From positions 16,920-80,919 of the forward strand of contig JAKVBI010000014.1 of the NCBI GenBank assembly GCA_022447545.1: 64,000 nucleotides of DNA, in the 5' to 3' direction. Below the pieces are notes generated by a model. That model saw nothing but the letters and a program-made list of their open reading frames with translations. It had not been told where the DNA came from and did not search any database. Shown one piece after another: positions 8,713 through 17,980 of the stretch (positions within the stretch are counted from its first letter, which is position 1; each line of letters starts with the position of its first letter). Both the position numbers and the translations under genes were made by a program. The stretch comes from Myxococcota bacterium (GTDB lineage Bacteria > Myxococcota_A > UBA9160 > SMWR01).

Positions 8713-10890
8713 TCACGCCCGTGCTTCGTGGGCGCTCCGAATCCCGACGGGGATTCCGCTCATCCTCGGCATGGCGTTGATGGACTCGCGATCGTCTCCC
8801 AAGCTCAAGAGCAGATTGGTAGAACTTCCACGATCGATGTACTTGTCGTCTCCGTCGGGCAGCCCACCGAATCCGTGGGCAATGGAGATGACTCCCCTGC
8901 GAATCGTGTCGTCGGCCGTTGCCACAGCTTCGATGCTTCCGTGGGCCGATTCGATGGTGAGTTGTTCGCCTTCGCCCAAATTCTCCCGCCCCATGTCGTC
9001 GGGGTTGAAATGCGCCAGGTTGAAGGGGATCCGCTCCTTGATCGCCGGGAGTTCTAGACCCGCGGAGTTGAGCCCATCGCGCAATCTGCGGACTGCCAGG
9101 CGATAGGGGTAGGCATCGGATTGTGTGGGGCGCAGTTTTGCCGCGTCCCATTCCATCGAGACCGAGCGGAGTTCTTCCGCAACATCCAAGGGCAGGAGGC
9201 TGAAACGATGCGGGCTGTCGGGATCGCCCGCTTCCACCCGCTGAGGCGGGCCCTCCACGCGAACCCCTCGTTCGGCGCCGACCAATGCTTCGAAGGGGAT
9301 GGACGCGTGACGCGCCGAGATGGCCAATAACTCGTCGGTGCTCGGTGGATGGTCCATGTCGAGGGCTTGCCCGAAGTGTTCGAGGACGATCCCCAGCCGC
9401 TGTGCCAGGCCGATCAGGTAGTGATGGTCGTCCTTGACCTCCGAACCCGCGGGAGGATCGGCCACGGCGGGGGTGAAGCGCGTATAGGAATCCTGTTCAA
9501 CCAACGTTTCGTAGAGGAAGATTGGAAGATCTGCGCGCTCGTATTGGAGCGTTGGGGGAAGGATGTAGTGGGAGAGTTGGGCGGTGACCGTCATGAAGGG
9601 CTCGATGGAGACGAGCAGGTCGAGTGCTTCGAAGGCCCGGACGACTTTGCGCTGCTCGGGGATGGCGGAGACCGGGTTTCCGCCGTGGACGATCAGGCAT
9701 TTCACCTGCCCGGGACCCTGTGTCAGGATCTCGTCGGGGAGGGTGCCCGTGGGCAGTTCTCCGCCGATCAACCCGTAATCCCCCACCCGACTGCGCGCCG
9801 CTCTTTCCCAGCTACGTGTGGCTGGAATCACTTCCGCCCGGCGAGGTTGACGGCCGCCGATTACACCTGGGTTATCGATGATCTCGCCCTCTCGCAGGTA
9901 GCGCCCACAGGTGACGTTGAGACACTCGAGCAAGTGCTCGGCGAGGTTTCCGTGGGGTGACATGTCAGGCCCCGTGGCTCCGATGGCGGCCCCTCGATCG
10001 GAATCGCGTGCAAAGACTGCTGCGACTTTGCGAAGGGTTTCTTCGGGGACGTCTGCACGCCGGGCCACTAGCGACGGCGGAAACTCTGCGACGGCCTGTC
10101 GCAGCGCCTCGAGGTCCAGGGCGTAACGTTCGCAGAAATCCCGATCGTGCCAACCTTCCTCCAAGATGATGTGCAGGATCGCGGCGAGGACGCTGCAGTC
10201 TTCCCCAGGAAGGGGCTGGAGAAATACATCGGCATATCTCGCAGTCTCGGTTCTTCGCGGATCGATCACGATCAGTTTCATTCCGCGAGCCTTGGCTTGT
10301 TTCAGCCGTTTGACAGGATTGCGGGTGTCGAAGCCGCTGGAAGAGAGCGAAACGAGCGGGTTGTGCCCTACGACCAGGAATACATCTCCTCGATGGAAGG
10401 GGTCCCTTCCCGCGGGCCATACCCCCATGCGCCCCGCAGTCACGGCTTTGGAGGACTGATCGATGGTGACGGACGAGAACGCCTTGGGAGAGCCGAGGGC
10501 CTTCAGGAATTCGTTGAGCATCATCGACGACGACGACGTAAAGAAGGCGCCCCCGCCTTTGTAGCCGGCGACGGACTCGGGTCCTCCGGTAGCAATGGCG
10601 CGCTGGATCTTCTCGGCGATTTCGTCGAGCGCCTGTTCCAGAGGGATTTCGGAGAAGCTCCCATCTTCTGCACGCTTGAGTGGTTTTAGGATGCGTTGTT
10701 CGCTGTTGTGTGCGTCGGCGGACCTCATGCCCTTGAAGCATGCGTAACCGAGAGTCTGGGGATCGCCGTGGTCACCCCGGATGTCGAGTAGGTGGCGCTC
10801 TTCATCCAGTGTGACTTCGACGCCGCAGTGGCCCATGCACATGCGGCAGAAAGAGAGTTCTTTCCTGTGGTGGCTGTTCACGAGGCACAT
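8713..10890 (-). CDS. Molybdopterin-dependent oxidoreductase with N-terminal 4Fe-4S site
   Basis: A 725-residue DMSO-reductase/formate-dehydrogenase-type catalytic subunit. The N-terminal cluster motif is C15-x2-C18-x3-C22 with a fourth Cys near residue 51 (YACFKG). Further motifs include LVVGHNPLVS, LIVIDPRRTETARYADVFL (cofactor binding) and a C-terminal molydop-binding domain. At the site where formate dehydrogenases carry Cys or Sec I read TIDQSSKAVTAGRMG, with neither. No electron-transfer subunit is adjacent, so its partner is unknown. The start is uncertain: an AGAGAGG motif abuts ATG 10890, and GTG 10881 is better spaced. Confidence 0.85.
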   Translation of the reverse strand: MCLVNSHHRKELSFCRMCMGHCGVEVTLDEERHLLDIRGDHGDPQTLGYACFKGMRSADAHNSEQRILKPLKRAEDGSFSEIPLEQALDEIAEKIQRAIATGGPESVAGYKGGGAFFTSSSSMMLNEFLKALGSPKAFSSVTIDQSSKAVTAGRMGVWPAGRDPFHRGDVFLVVGHNPLVSLSSSGFDTRNPVKRLKQAKARGMKLIVIDPRRTETARYADVFLQPLPGEDCSVLAAILHIILEEGWHDRDFCERYALDLEALRQAVAEFPPSLVARRADVPEETLRKVAAVFARDSDRGAAIGATGPDMSPHGNLAEHLLECLNVTCGRYLREGEIIDNPGVIGGRQPRRAEVIPATRSWERAARSRVGDYGLIGGELPTGTLPDEILTQGPGQVKCLIVHGGNPVSAIPEQRKVVRAFEALDLLVSIEPFMTVTAQLSHYILPPTLQYERADLPIFLYETLVEQDSYTRFTPAVADPPAGSEVKDDHHYLIGLAQRLGIVLEHFGQALDMDHPPSTDELLAISARHASIPFEALVGAERGVRVEGPPQRVEAGDPDSPHRFSLLPLDVAEELRSVSMEWDAAKLRPTQSDAYPYRLAVRRLRDGLNSAGLELPAIKERIPFNLAHFNPDDMGRENLGEGEQLTIESAHGSIEAVATADDTIRRGVISIAHGFGGLPDGDDKYIDRGSSTNLLLSLGDDRESINAMPRMSGIPVGIRSAHEARA

Positions 10891-11020
10891 CCTCTCTGTT
10901 CCAGGTCCGACACGAGAAATCAGCGGGGTGGCTGATACACAGAAAGAGACTGGACCCGGTTACGGATCAATATAGCTGTGCCTCTGGATCGCGGGGCTGG
11001 AAAGCGAGGCGGGTTTAGTT

Positions 11021-11503
11021 CTACCGTGGGGTTCGTATCAGGTAGTCGGCGTGTGCGGAAGCAACCTCGGTTTTATCCTCCCTCCGGAGAGTGATGTCGA
11101 GGGAGAACGCCGCTTCTCCGTCACGCTGAAATGCTGCCTTCAGTTGTTCCTCCTGGGTGGAGTCAAAGTTGGCTTCGACGGTGACTCCTGACCTTGCTGC
11201 CCGCTTGAAGTCCATGGAGACATGCTTGACCACGGCAAAGATCGGGGTTCCCCGGAAGACCGTCATGACCAGGACTCCGCCGATGGCTTCCGCGGCCGAC
11301 CATTGAATTCCGGCGTGGATGGTCTTCATGTAGTTGTGGTTGCTTTCGCGCAACGGCACGAAACAGCGATAGATCCCATCACGCGCCGATTGGATCTCCA
11401 AACCCATGTATTTGTACAGAGGGAAATCTCGCCAGAAGAGCCTCTGGAGGCTTTCCTCTTGATTCGATTTGGGTGCGGGTGTCACGGGATCCAGTTCTAC
11501 CAC
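11021..11503 (-). CDS. DUF4442-like hot-dog fold (thioesterase-type) protein
   Basis: About 160 residues with a single hot-dog domain. The stretch NHNYMKTIHAGIQWSAAEAI followed by GGVLVM resembles the helix of DUF4442/PaaI-like acyl-CoA thioesterases, in which the central His/Asn region contacts the thioester. The frame is open up to 11683, but those first 60 residues are proline/serine-rich and unlike the family, and they overlap the start of the divergent ABC gene. I therefore favour the GTG at 11503 (GTG 11485 is another option). A role in acyl-CoA turnover is inferred from the fold. Confidence 0.65.
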   Translation of the reverse strand: MVELDPVTPAPKSNQEESLQRLFWRDFPLYKYMGLEIQSARDGIYRCFVPLRESNHNYMKTIHAGIQWSAAEAIGGVLVMTVFRGTPIFAVVKHVSMDFKRAARSGVTVEANFDSTQEEQLKAAFQRDGEAAFSLDITLRREDKTEVASAHADYLIRTPR

Positions 11504-11696
11504 GATCTGCTCGCAGCGGGTCGAAGTGGTGGAGGCTGGCCCGATCGTCGGGCTTGTCTTTCGACCCAGGATCCGTCTGAGGTGATACCTTGCCCACGAG
11601 GTCGTGCCCCCAGCGGGCCCTGATGCCTGAAGAGTAGGCACCGCTGTCACCAGGGCCATCACGCCCGCAGAATTGAGAAGCAAACGAGGTTCTTCG

Positions 11697-13211
11697 GTGC
11701 ATCTTCACGTGAACATTCGCTCGTCGGGACCTCTGTGTCCCTTTGCGAACGAGTCGGTTCAAATGGAGCTCGAAGCTGGAGAATGCCTCTGGCTGAAAGG
11801 TGATTCCGGAGCCGGGAAGTCCTCCATTGCACTGCATCTGCTCGGTCTGAGGCCCCTTCGCGATGCGCAGGTTGGGGTGGTATGGGAGGGCGTCGATGAA
11901 ACCAATCGGGCCTTCGGAATGGTCTTTCAGCAGGGTGTGTTGATCGACAGCTTGAACGTCGGGGAAAACATTGGTTTGGCGATCCGGCGTGCTGGTGGAA
12001 GTGCCTCACGGGAAGCCATTCGAAAGGCGCTCACTGAAGTGGGCCTTGCTGAGACAGACACGTCGAAAATGCCGGGTCAATTGAGCGGGGGAATGTTGCG
12101 TCGCGCCTCGCTCGCGCAGGTGTTGGCCCAGGGGAGGCCCGTGATCGTTCTGGACGAACCCTTCGTGGGACTCGACCCGACCAATGCTCGTGGAATCGTT
12201 TCCCTGATTCAGGATTTGATGGCACGCGGTCAGAGTTTCATCCTCATCTCTCACGAAGACCAGTTTGCAGCGCCACTCGCAACACCGGGTCGAGAGGTGC
12301 AGCTGGTTGCCCATCCGGTGAGTGACGTAACTCCAAGAAATCGCTTGATGCCTCATTGGAGCTTTTTCGTTCGAACGAGTCGTCGCCTCTTCGACTACCT
12401 GGTGATCTCGGCTCCATTGATCCTGTTTGCATTCATGGCGGCGGGAATTGCCATCAGCATGCTCTTCTCCGAGCTCCTCGAGGCGACGAATGTTGACTCT
12501 CTCCGGCGGCAGATCATCGATCCAAATCCGTCGTTCATGGAAAAACTCTTTGGCGTCACTTTGTTTCAGAAATTCGTGGGCTACGAGTTCGACCGGATTG
12601 CCAGCGAGCACCTGCCCGAGATTCGACGTCGTGTTTTTGCCATGGGGATTTCTCGCGGGTTCATCATCGAACTCGGCCCGATGCTGACTGCACTGCTCCT
12701 GGCTGGCCGTATCGGAGGGTCCTATGCGGGAGAGGTCAGCATGATGCAGGCCACCCATCAGAACCAATTGCTTCGGACTCTCGGTGTGTCTCCCCGTAAA
12801 TGGACTCTCGGGCCCGCTGCGATCGCTGCGCTTATTGCAGCTCCGGTGCTCACAGCGATCGGAGTGGGCACCAGCCTGTTGATGGCACGAGTCGTGGCAC
12901 TGAGTAGCGGCTACGAGCTCTTTGCGAATGGGGAGCAGTATTGGCAGGCGATCTCCGAGAAAGCTCTCGTTTATCAATCGCTCTGGACGTATCCGCCGTT
13001 TGTATGCTTCTACCACAGCATGATCTTCATGATCTTGATCCTCGGCGTGTCCGAGGCATTCGGGCGTCTCCGACCCGATATTCAGCCAAGGGACGTGCCG
13101 CGAGCGATCACCTGGGCGGTGGTGGGTGCGAGCCTTGCAATCATCGTGGCGGATTGGGGGCTCGCCCAATGGCTGCTCTATCTTCAGCCGATCCAGAACT
13201 TCTTGGAATAA
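11697..13211 (+). CDS. Fused ABC transporter: ATPase plus MlaE-type permease
   Basis: About 504 residues combining two proteins that are normally separate. The N-terminal ATPase (residues about 10-210) has Walker A GDSGAGKSS near residue 35, a Q-loop VFQQG, signature LSGGM near 129 and Walker B VIVLDEP near 148. The C-terminal half (about 225-500) has five or six hydrophobic segments and MlaE-like motifs (LTALLLAGRIGGSYAGEVS). MlaE/MlaF transporters move phospholipids or other lipids between membranes. GTG 11697 is chosen because AACGAGG lies 7 bases upstream. No MCE-domain gene is adjacent, so the periplasmic partner must be elsewhere. Confidence 0.85.
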   Translation: MHLHVNIRSSGPLCPFANESVQMELEAGECLWLKGDSGAGKSSIALHLLGLRPLRDAQVGVVWEGVDETNRAFGMVFQQGVLIDSLNVGENIGLAIRRAGGSASREAIRKALTEVGLAETDTSKMPGQLSGGMLRRASLAQVLAQGRPVIVLDEPFVGLDPTNARGIVSLIQDLMARGQSFILISHEDQFAAPLATPGREVQLVAHPVSDVTPRNRLMPHWSFFVRTSRRLFDYLVISAPLILFAFMAAGIAISMLFSELLEATNVDSLRRQIIDPNPSFMEKLFGVTLFQKFVGYEFDRIASEHLPEIRRRVFAMGISRGFIIELGPMLTALLLAGRIGGSYAGEVSMMQATHQNQLLRTLGVSPRKWTLGPAAIAALIAAPVLTAIGVGTSLLMARVVALSSGYELFANGEQYWQAISEKALVYQSLWTYPPFVCFYHSMIFMILILGVSEAFGRLRPDIQPRDVPRAITWAVVGASLAIIVADWGLAQWLLYLQPIQNFLE

Positions 13212-13417
13212 GGGTGCGATCCAAGGCCCTTGCGAGGTCACACTCAAAGCCCGGCTGATCGGGATCGCTCGCACCACAGAGCCTCGTCCGAATCATGCTC
13301 GTGGTTTAGCGTTGGAATCGAAGCGGATGGTACGGGGACGGAGTCGGCCGGAGTGCGGGTGAGGTAGACTCCCGCGTCGATGGAAGGTCGGTTCGCATGG
13401 GTCGGTAGAACGCATTC

Positions 13418-16400
13418 ATGATGCAGTGGAACCGGTTCATCAGAGGTCTACTGAAAGCACTGGTAGTTCTCCTCGCTGCGATGGCGATGGTGCTTCTGTT
13501 CACATGGATGGGGTTCCGTGTCTGGCTGAATCAGCAGCCCGAAGAGACCCGCGCCACTGTGGGGGCCTTTGGCACGATGGAGTTGTGGCGACAGATCGCC
13601 GACATGTATTTCCCCGCTCCGATTGTTGACCAGGCTGGTTTTGGGCGCACTCGCCAACCCGAAAGGGGGCACGCGCCCTGGGTCCTGAGGACCAGCCTCG
13701 ATGAGAGGCCGAGGATGTTGACCCTGGCCCCTGCGGAGGATCTGTGGGTTGCGTACAGCACGGAGACGGCCTCGATTCACCGGTTCTGGCGGGGAGACCT
13801 GGATCTCAGTGGAGCTGTCTACGATGCGCAGCATGGCCCCGAGCCGCGCAGCCGGGGTGAAGCCTACCTGATGGGTGAGACCTCGACGGATTGGAGAGTG
13901 GGTGGCGCAGAAGCTTGGCAACGGGCCCGAGTGAAATGGAGAGCTCACGGCATCGATTCGGTCACGGGTGAGGTCTGGTTGCGCTTTGAGTTGCGGGCCG
14001 GAGGAGCGAGGGCGCTCGTAACCGAATGGCCCGAGGTGATTCGATCTGGCACGAGAGTTGGGCTCCAACGAAAGTTTCAATGGGAGTCCGAATCTGGGGA
14101 GGTCGAGCTTGCGCTGGACCTAGGGTCGGGTGCCTCGGGGCTGGAGATCAACGGGAAGTTCGTAGAGCAAAGTCGGATGTTGGAACTCGGGCCGGGAGAT
14201 ACACACCTGGTGCAGTGGTTCGATTCTCCTCAATTCTCTCTTGAAGACTTTGAAGATGACAGTAACGGGGCAGGGGATGAATTTTCCGAGCATGGTTGCA
14301 GCACGTGCCACGGTTCTTACGAGCGTGTGACGGGCCCAGCCTGGCGGGAAATCGCCGAACGTTATGTGGAATCGAACCGCGTGGAAATACGGACTCTGTT
14401 GAGCCGCCGCGTCATCGAGGGAAGCGTTGGCAACTGGGGACAGGTTCCCATGCCTCCACATCCAGATCTATCGACGACGGTGGCGGAGGCCCTGGTCGAA
14501 AAGGCGCTCGACGTAGACCAGGTGAGTGAGCCTCCTGTGCGGTCCGACCAGGATGCACGGGAAGCGTACCGTTGGACCTACGAATTCGATAATGAGAAAC
14601 GTCCGCCGGGGGTTCATCCATCCTTGGAGGTGACGCCTCTGCGGCCCGAAGGTTTTACTTCCAGGGTCGGTGGCCTGGCCTGGCTCCCCGACGGCCGCCT
14701 CGTCGTGGTGACCTGGGATCGAGATGGGTCGGCCTTTGTGGTCGAAGGCTGGGAGGAAGGCCTGGACCGAGTGCGCGTGAAGCGTATCGCCGAAGGGCTC
14801 CACGAGCCTCTTGGCGTGGCCGTGGTTGGCGATGACATCTACGTCATGCAGAAACAGGAGATCACTCAGCTTGTTGATCACGACGGAGACGGCTGGACCG
14901 ATGAGTATCGAACTCTCGCCAATGGTTGGCAGGCGACATCGAACTTTCATGAATTCGGTTTTGGCCTCGTTCACTGGGGCGGATACCTCTATGGTGCGCT
15001 TTCGGTGTGTGTCTTGCCCGGTGGCAAGAGTTGTCCCGACCAGACCCCAGACCGCGGCAAGGTGTTTCGGGTGTCTGTCGAGACCGGAGAGATCGAATAT
15101 CTTGCGAGTGGCTTGCGCACCCCCAATGGAGTCTCCGTGGGGCCTACCGGTTCGCTCTTCGTCACCGACAATCAGGGCGATTGGCTACCGGCCAGCAAGC
15201 TGATTCGGGTCGAGCCCGGAAGTTTCTACGGCTGGCATTCTCCCGGTGAACTCGAAACTTCCGAGCCCCAGGCGAGTGCCCCGGCTCTCTGGCTGCCTCA
15301 GAACGAGGTGGGGAACTCGCCGACCCAGCCCCTCGTACTGACCCAGGGGCCCTACCGCGGACAGGTGCTTTTCGGCGACATCTACAACGGGGGAATCAAG
15401 CGAGCCTCCCTGGAAGAAGTGGGGAGTGTGCTGCAAGGCGCTGTTTTTCACTTCACGGCGGGTCTGGAAGGTGGCGCCCACCGGCTTCTCGAGACTTCTC
15501 GGGGGGACGTTGTGGTGGGTGAGGTGGGGAGTGCGGGCAATTGGAGTGAGCGGGACAAGCTTTGGTTTGGGCTCGAACTGCTTCGATTCAAAGACCGAGC
15601 AGCGTTCGAGCCCTTTGCCATTCGAGCGAAGCCGACAGGCTTTGAGATCGTATTTACACAGCCTCTGGCTCCGGGTCTCGAACTTCGGCCCCAAGACTTT
15701 GCTCTCGAGCACTGGTTCTATGTGCCCTCGGAACTCTACGGGGGGCCCAAGTACGATCTCGAAGACCTTCGGGTCCTTCGGGTCGAGACTTCGGTTGACC
15801 GCCGCGTCGTTTTCCTGGAGGTAGACGGCTTGAAACCCGGACGGGTCGTTCATTTTCGTCTCAGCCAGGGAATTCGATCCCAGCACGACGAAGCCCTCTG
15901 GACCAACGAGGCCTGGTATACGCTGAATGTCGTTCCTCATGAGGATTCGAGAGTCGAGTCCGAGTGGCGCCCGCTGTTCGACGGGAAGACCTTTGATGGG
16001 TGGAAGGTCTACGGTGAAGAGGAGATCTCGGGATGGCGAGTCGAGGACGGAAGCTTCGTCTTCGAGCGTGAAGTCTCCTTTCTTGGAATGGTCTGGAACC
16101 ACATCAACCCCTTGACTCCTGCTGCGCTGGATCTGATGACTCGTGACCGATATTGCAACTTCGAGTTGTCCGTTGATTGGAAGGTTTCACCTGGGGGCAA
16201 CAGCGGGATTTTCTACGCGGTGCCCAACGAGTCCGAAGATCTCGCCTGGTACAGCGGTCTCGAGATGCAGGTTCTCGACGACGAGCGTCACCGCGACGGT
16301 CGCCTGGAAAATCGTCGCGCCGGAGACCTCTACGATTTGAAGGGCGGTTCCAAGCGGGTAGCCAAACCCGCTGGGGGATGGAATACCGCTCGAATTCGCG

Positions 16401-16606
16401 TCGATGGAGATGATCTCACCCACTGGCTCAACGAGGAGACGGTACTCGAGATCACTCGGCACAGTCCGGAATGGGACGCCGCATTGGCGGCTAGTAAGTT
16501 CTCGGAGATTGAGGGGTTCGGTACCGCTCGATGCGGGCACATCCTGCTACAGGATCACGGCGATGCGGTCTGGTACCGCAACATCCAGATCCGCGAATTG
16601 AGATGA
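13418..16606 (+). CDS. Membrane-anchored cytochrome c / beta-propeller / DUF1080 multidomain protein
   Basis: A 1062-residue exported protein. Residues about 10-32 form a membrane anchor. Residues about 70-270 resemble ethylbenzene-dehydrogenase gamma/DOMON-like haem domains. A cytochrome c module follows, with CSTCH at 294-298 and a probable axial Met in VPMPPHPDL near 344. Residues about 400-720 form a PQQ-dependent sugar-dehydrogenase-like six-bladed propeller (GGLAWLPDGRLVVVTW, GLRTPNGVSVGPTGSLFVTD). Residues about 850-1060 form a DUF1080/3-keto-disaccharide-hydrolase-like jelly roll starting PLFDGKTFDGWK. The order suggests periplasmic carbohydrate oxidation with onward electron transfer; this is an inference. 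Confidence 0.8.
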   Translation: MMQWNRFIRGLLKALVVLLAAMAMVLLFTWMGFRVWLNQQPEETRATVGAFGTMELWRQIADMYFPAPIVDQAGFGRTRQPERGHAPWVLRTSLDERPRMLTLAPAEDLWVAYSTETASIHRFWRGDLDLSGAVYDAQHGPEPRSRGEAYLMGETSTDWRVGGAEAWQRARVKWRAHGIDSVTGEVWLRFELRAGGARALVTEWPEVIRSGTRVGLQRKFQWESESGEVELALDLGSGASGLEINGKFVEQSRMLELGPGDTHLVQWFDSPQFSLEDFEDDSNGAGDEFSEHGCSTCHGSYERVTGPAWREIAERYVESNRVEIRTLLSRRVIEGSVGNWGQVPMPPHPDLSTTVAEALVEKALDVDQVSEPPVRSDQDAREAYRWTYEFDNEKRPPGVHPSLEVTPLRPEGFTSRVGGLAWLPDGRLVVVTWDRDGSAFVVEGWEEGLDRVRVKRIAEGLHEPLGVAVVGDDIYVMQKQEITQLVDHDGDGWTDEYRTLANGWQATSNFHEFGFGLVHWGGYLYGALSVCVLPGGKSCPDQTPDRGKVFRVSVETGEIEYLASGLRTPNGVSVGPTGSLFVTDNQGDWLPASKLIRVEPGSFYGWHSPGELETSEPQASAPALWLPQNEVGNSPTQPLVLTQGPYRGQVLFGDIYNGGIKRASLEEVGSVLQGAVFHFTAGLEGGAHRLLETSRGDVVVGEVGSAGNWSERDKLWFGLELLRFKDRAAFEPFAIRAKPTGFEIVFTQPLAPGLELRPQDFALEHWFYVPSELYGGPKYDLEDLRVLRVETSVDRRVVFLEVDGLKPGRVVHFRLSQGIRSQHDEALWTNEAWYTLNVVPHEDSRVESEWRPLFDGKTFDGWKVYGEEEISGWRVEDGSFVFEREVSFLGMVWNHINPLTPAALDLMTRDRYCNFELSVDWKVSPGGNSGIFYAVPNESEDLAWYSGLEMQVLDDERHRDGRLENRRAGDLYDLKGGSKRVAKPAGGWNTARIRVDGDDLTHWLNEETVLEITRHSPEWDAALAASKFSEIEGFGTARCGHILLQDHGDAVWYRNIQIRELR

Positions 16607-16623
16607 AGGCCTGATTGCTCCTT

Positions 16624-16649
16624 CGTCCGGTTTCGGTTGAAACCGGACG
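16624..16649. terminator. Bidirectional hairpin between convergent genes
   Basis: A perfect 11-bp inverted repeat, CGTCCGGTTTC and GAAACCGGACG, with a GGTT loop. It lies in the 53-base space between two convergent stop codons. There is no strong T-tract on either side, so termination may be imperfect, but position and stem stability support this role. Confidence 0.75.
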
Positions 16650-16659
16650 CGGGTCTTGA

Positions 16660-17829
16660 TCAGCTGGGAAGGGGGATCCGGTAGAGTTCCGCGGCGTTGT
16701 CCTGCAACACGCGCCGGCGCGTCGTCTCGTCCAGCTCCGAGACGACCTTGTTCAGATGTTCCAGTCCATCGGGGTATAGGCAGGTCGCGTGGGGAAAATC
16801 CGTTTCGAACATGATGTTCTCGGAGCCGATTTCTCCCATAAGGTGCTTTGGAGTCATCTCCTCGAACCAGAAGGTGGCGTACACCTGCCTTCGGAAGTAC
16901 TCCGAGGGTTTCATGTCGAGCAATCCCGGCGCCGTTTGCTCCATCTGGTAGTCGAGCATCTCGAGATAGAAGGGGAGCCATCCAATACCACTTTCGACCG
17001 AGACGAACTTGCATTCTGGGAAGCGTGCTGGGACCCCGCTGACGATCAGGTTCGACAGTACACGGGCATTGGACATCGCCAGGTCCATGCCCCCGACAAG
17101 GAACTGTTGAGGTCCATCGAGTGAAGGCCAGGGTGCATCTGCGAAAAAGCTCAGCCCAATATCGCTGGCTCCGATGTGGAAATTGACGGGCATGCCGAGT
17201 TGGCTGCAGACATCCCAGAAGGGATCCCAGTCCGGTTGAGCCAGGTCGGGAAGGTCGACGCTGTGGGGGTCAGGGGTTGTGACGACTCCCCGCATTCCCA
17301 TTTCCGCTACCCGCTGCACCTCCGAAACTGCTGCGGAGATGTCCCACCAGGGCGTCAAAGCCATTGGGAAGAGCCGGCCACCGGACTTCTCTTGAACTTC
17401 GTACATTGCATCGTTGTAGGTGCGGGCGCAGAGTAGACGTAATTCACGGTCATCGATCTTCTGAAAGTTCTGGTTTCCGAACCCGGCGACATTGGGGTAG
17501 ACGATCTGTGCGAAGATTCCCATCTGGTCCATCATCGCGAGTCGAGCTCCCACTTCGTAGGCGGCCTCGTGGGTGTCTTCGATTCCCCAGGTGAACCAGT
17601 CGAGCCCGATTTCTTTCGAACCGTCTTTCCGCACTACTGAGAGAGGCATGGCGGATCCGATGTCGATGTTCTTGTTGGCAACCCATCGTTGTTGACCATC
17701 GATCTCCACCACGTGTGGAACGAGTTCCCGCTGGGATGCAGGAACCCTCGATGTCCAGAGGTCGTGGGGCTCACTCCAGTGGGTGTCCGTATCGATCAGA
17801 TGGATGCCATCGAGCGGTCCCTGGGTCAT
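16660..17829 (-). CDS. Amidohydrolase-2 family protein
   Basis: A 389-residue metal-dependent hydrolase or decarboxylase of the amidohydrolase-2 family. It opens with LIDTDTHWSEP (the metal-binding DxH motif near the N-terminus), has an internal FHIGASD strand, and carries ETDFPH near the C-terminus, the usual late metal-binding aspartate. The substrate cannot be told. ATG 17829 has GAGGAG about 6 bases upstream; the open frame above it adds 18 residues without a better signal. It is divergent from a luciferase-like oxidoreductase gene, repeating the pairing seen at 1-1738. Confidence 0.88.
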   Translation of the reverse strand: MTQGPLDGIHLIDTDTHWSEPHDLWTSRVPASQRELVPHVVEIDGQQRWVANKNIDIGSAMPLSVVRKDGSKEIGLDWFTWGIEDTHEAAYEVGARLAMMDQMGIFAQIVYPNVAGFGNQNFQKIDDRELRLLCARTYNDAMYEVQEKSGGRLFPMALTPWWDISAAVSEVQRVAEMGMRGVVTTPDPHSVDLPDLAQPDWDPFWDVCSQLGMPVNFHIGASDIGLSFFADAPWPSLDGPQQFLVGGMDLAMSNARVLSNLIVSGVPARFPECKFVSVESGIGWLPFYLEMLDYQMEQTAPGLLDMKPSEYFRRQVYATFWFEEMTPKHLMGEIGSENIMFETDFPHATCLYPDGLEHLNKVVSELDETTRRRVLQDNAAELYRIPLPS

Positions 17830-17980
17830 GTGGCTCTCCTCATCCCTCGCGCCAATGCGGGGGTATGGAGTGGATCGTACCACTCGTGCATTGCGAAGGG
17901 ATGGTTGCCGGGAGGATCACCGAATTTGGCTCCATCGCGTATACTCGCGCGCCCTACCCAAAAGAAGAGGTGAAACGAGC

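Noticed and set aside
12006-13277. 423-residue antisense ORF
   Set aside because: It is antisense to the ABC transporter gene, whose motifs are unambiguous; the translation is Arg/His-rich with no domain.
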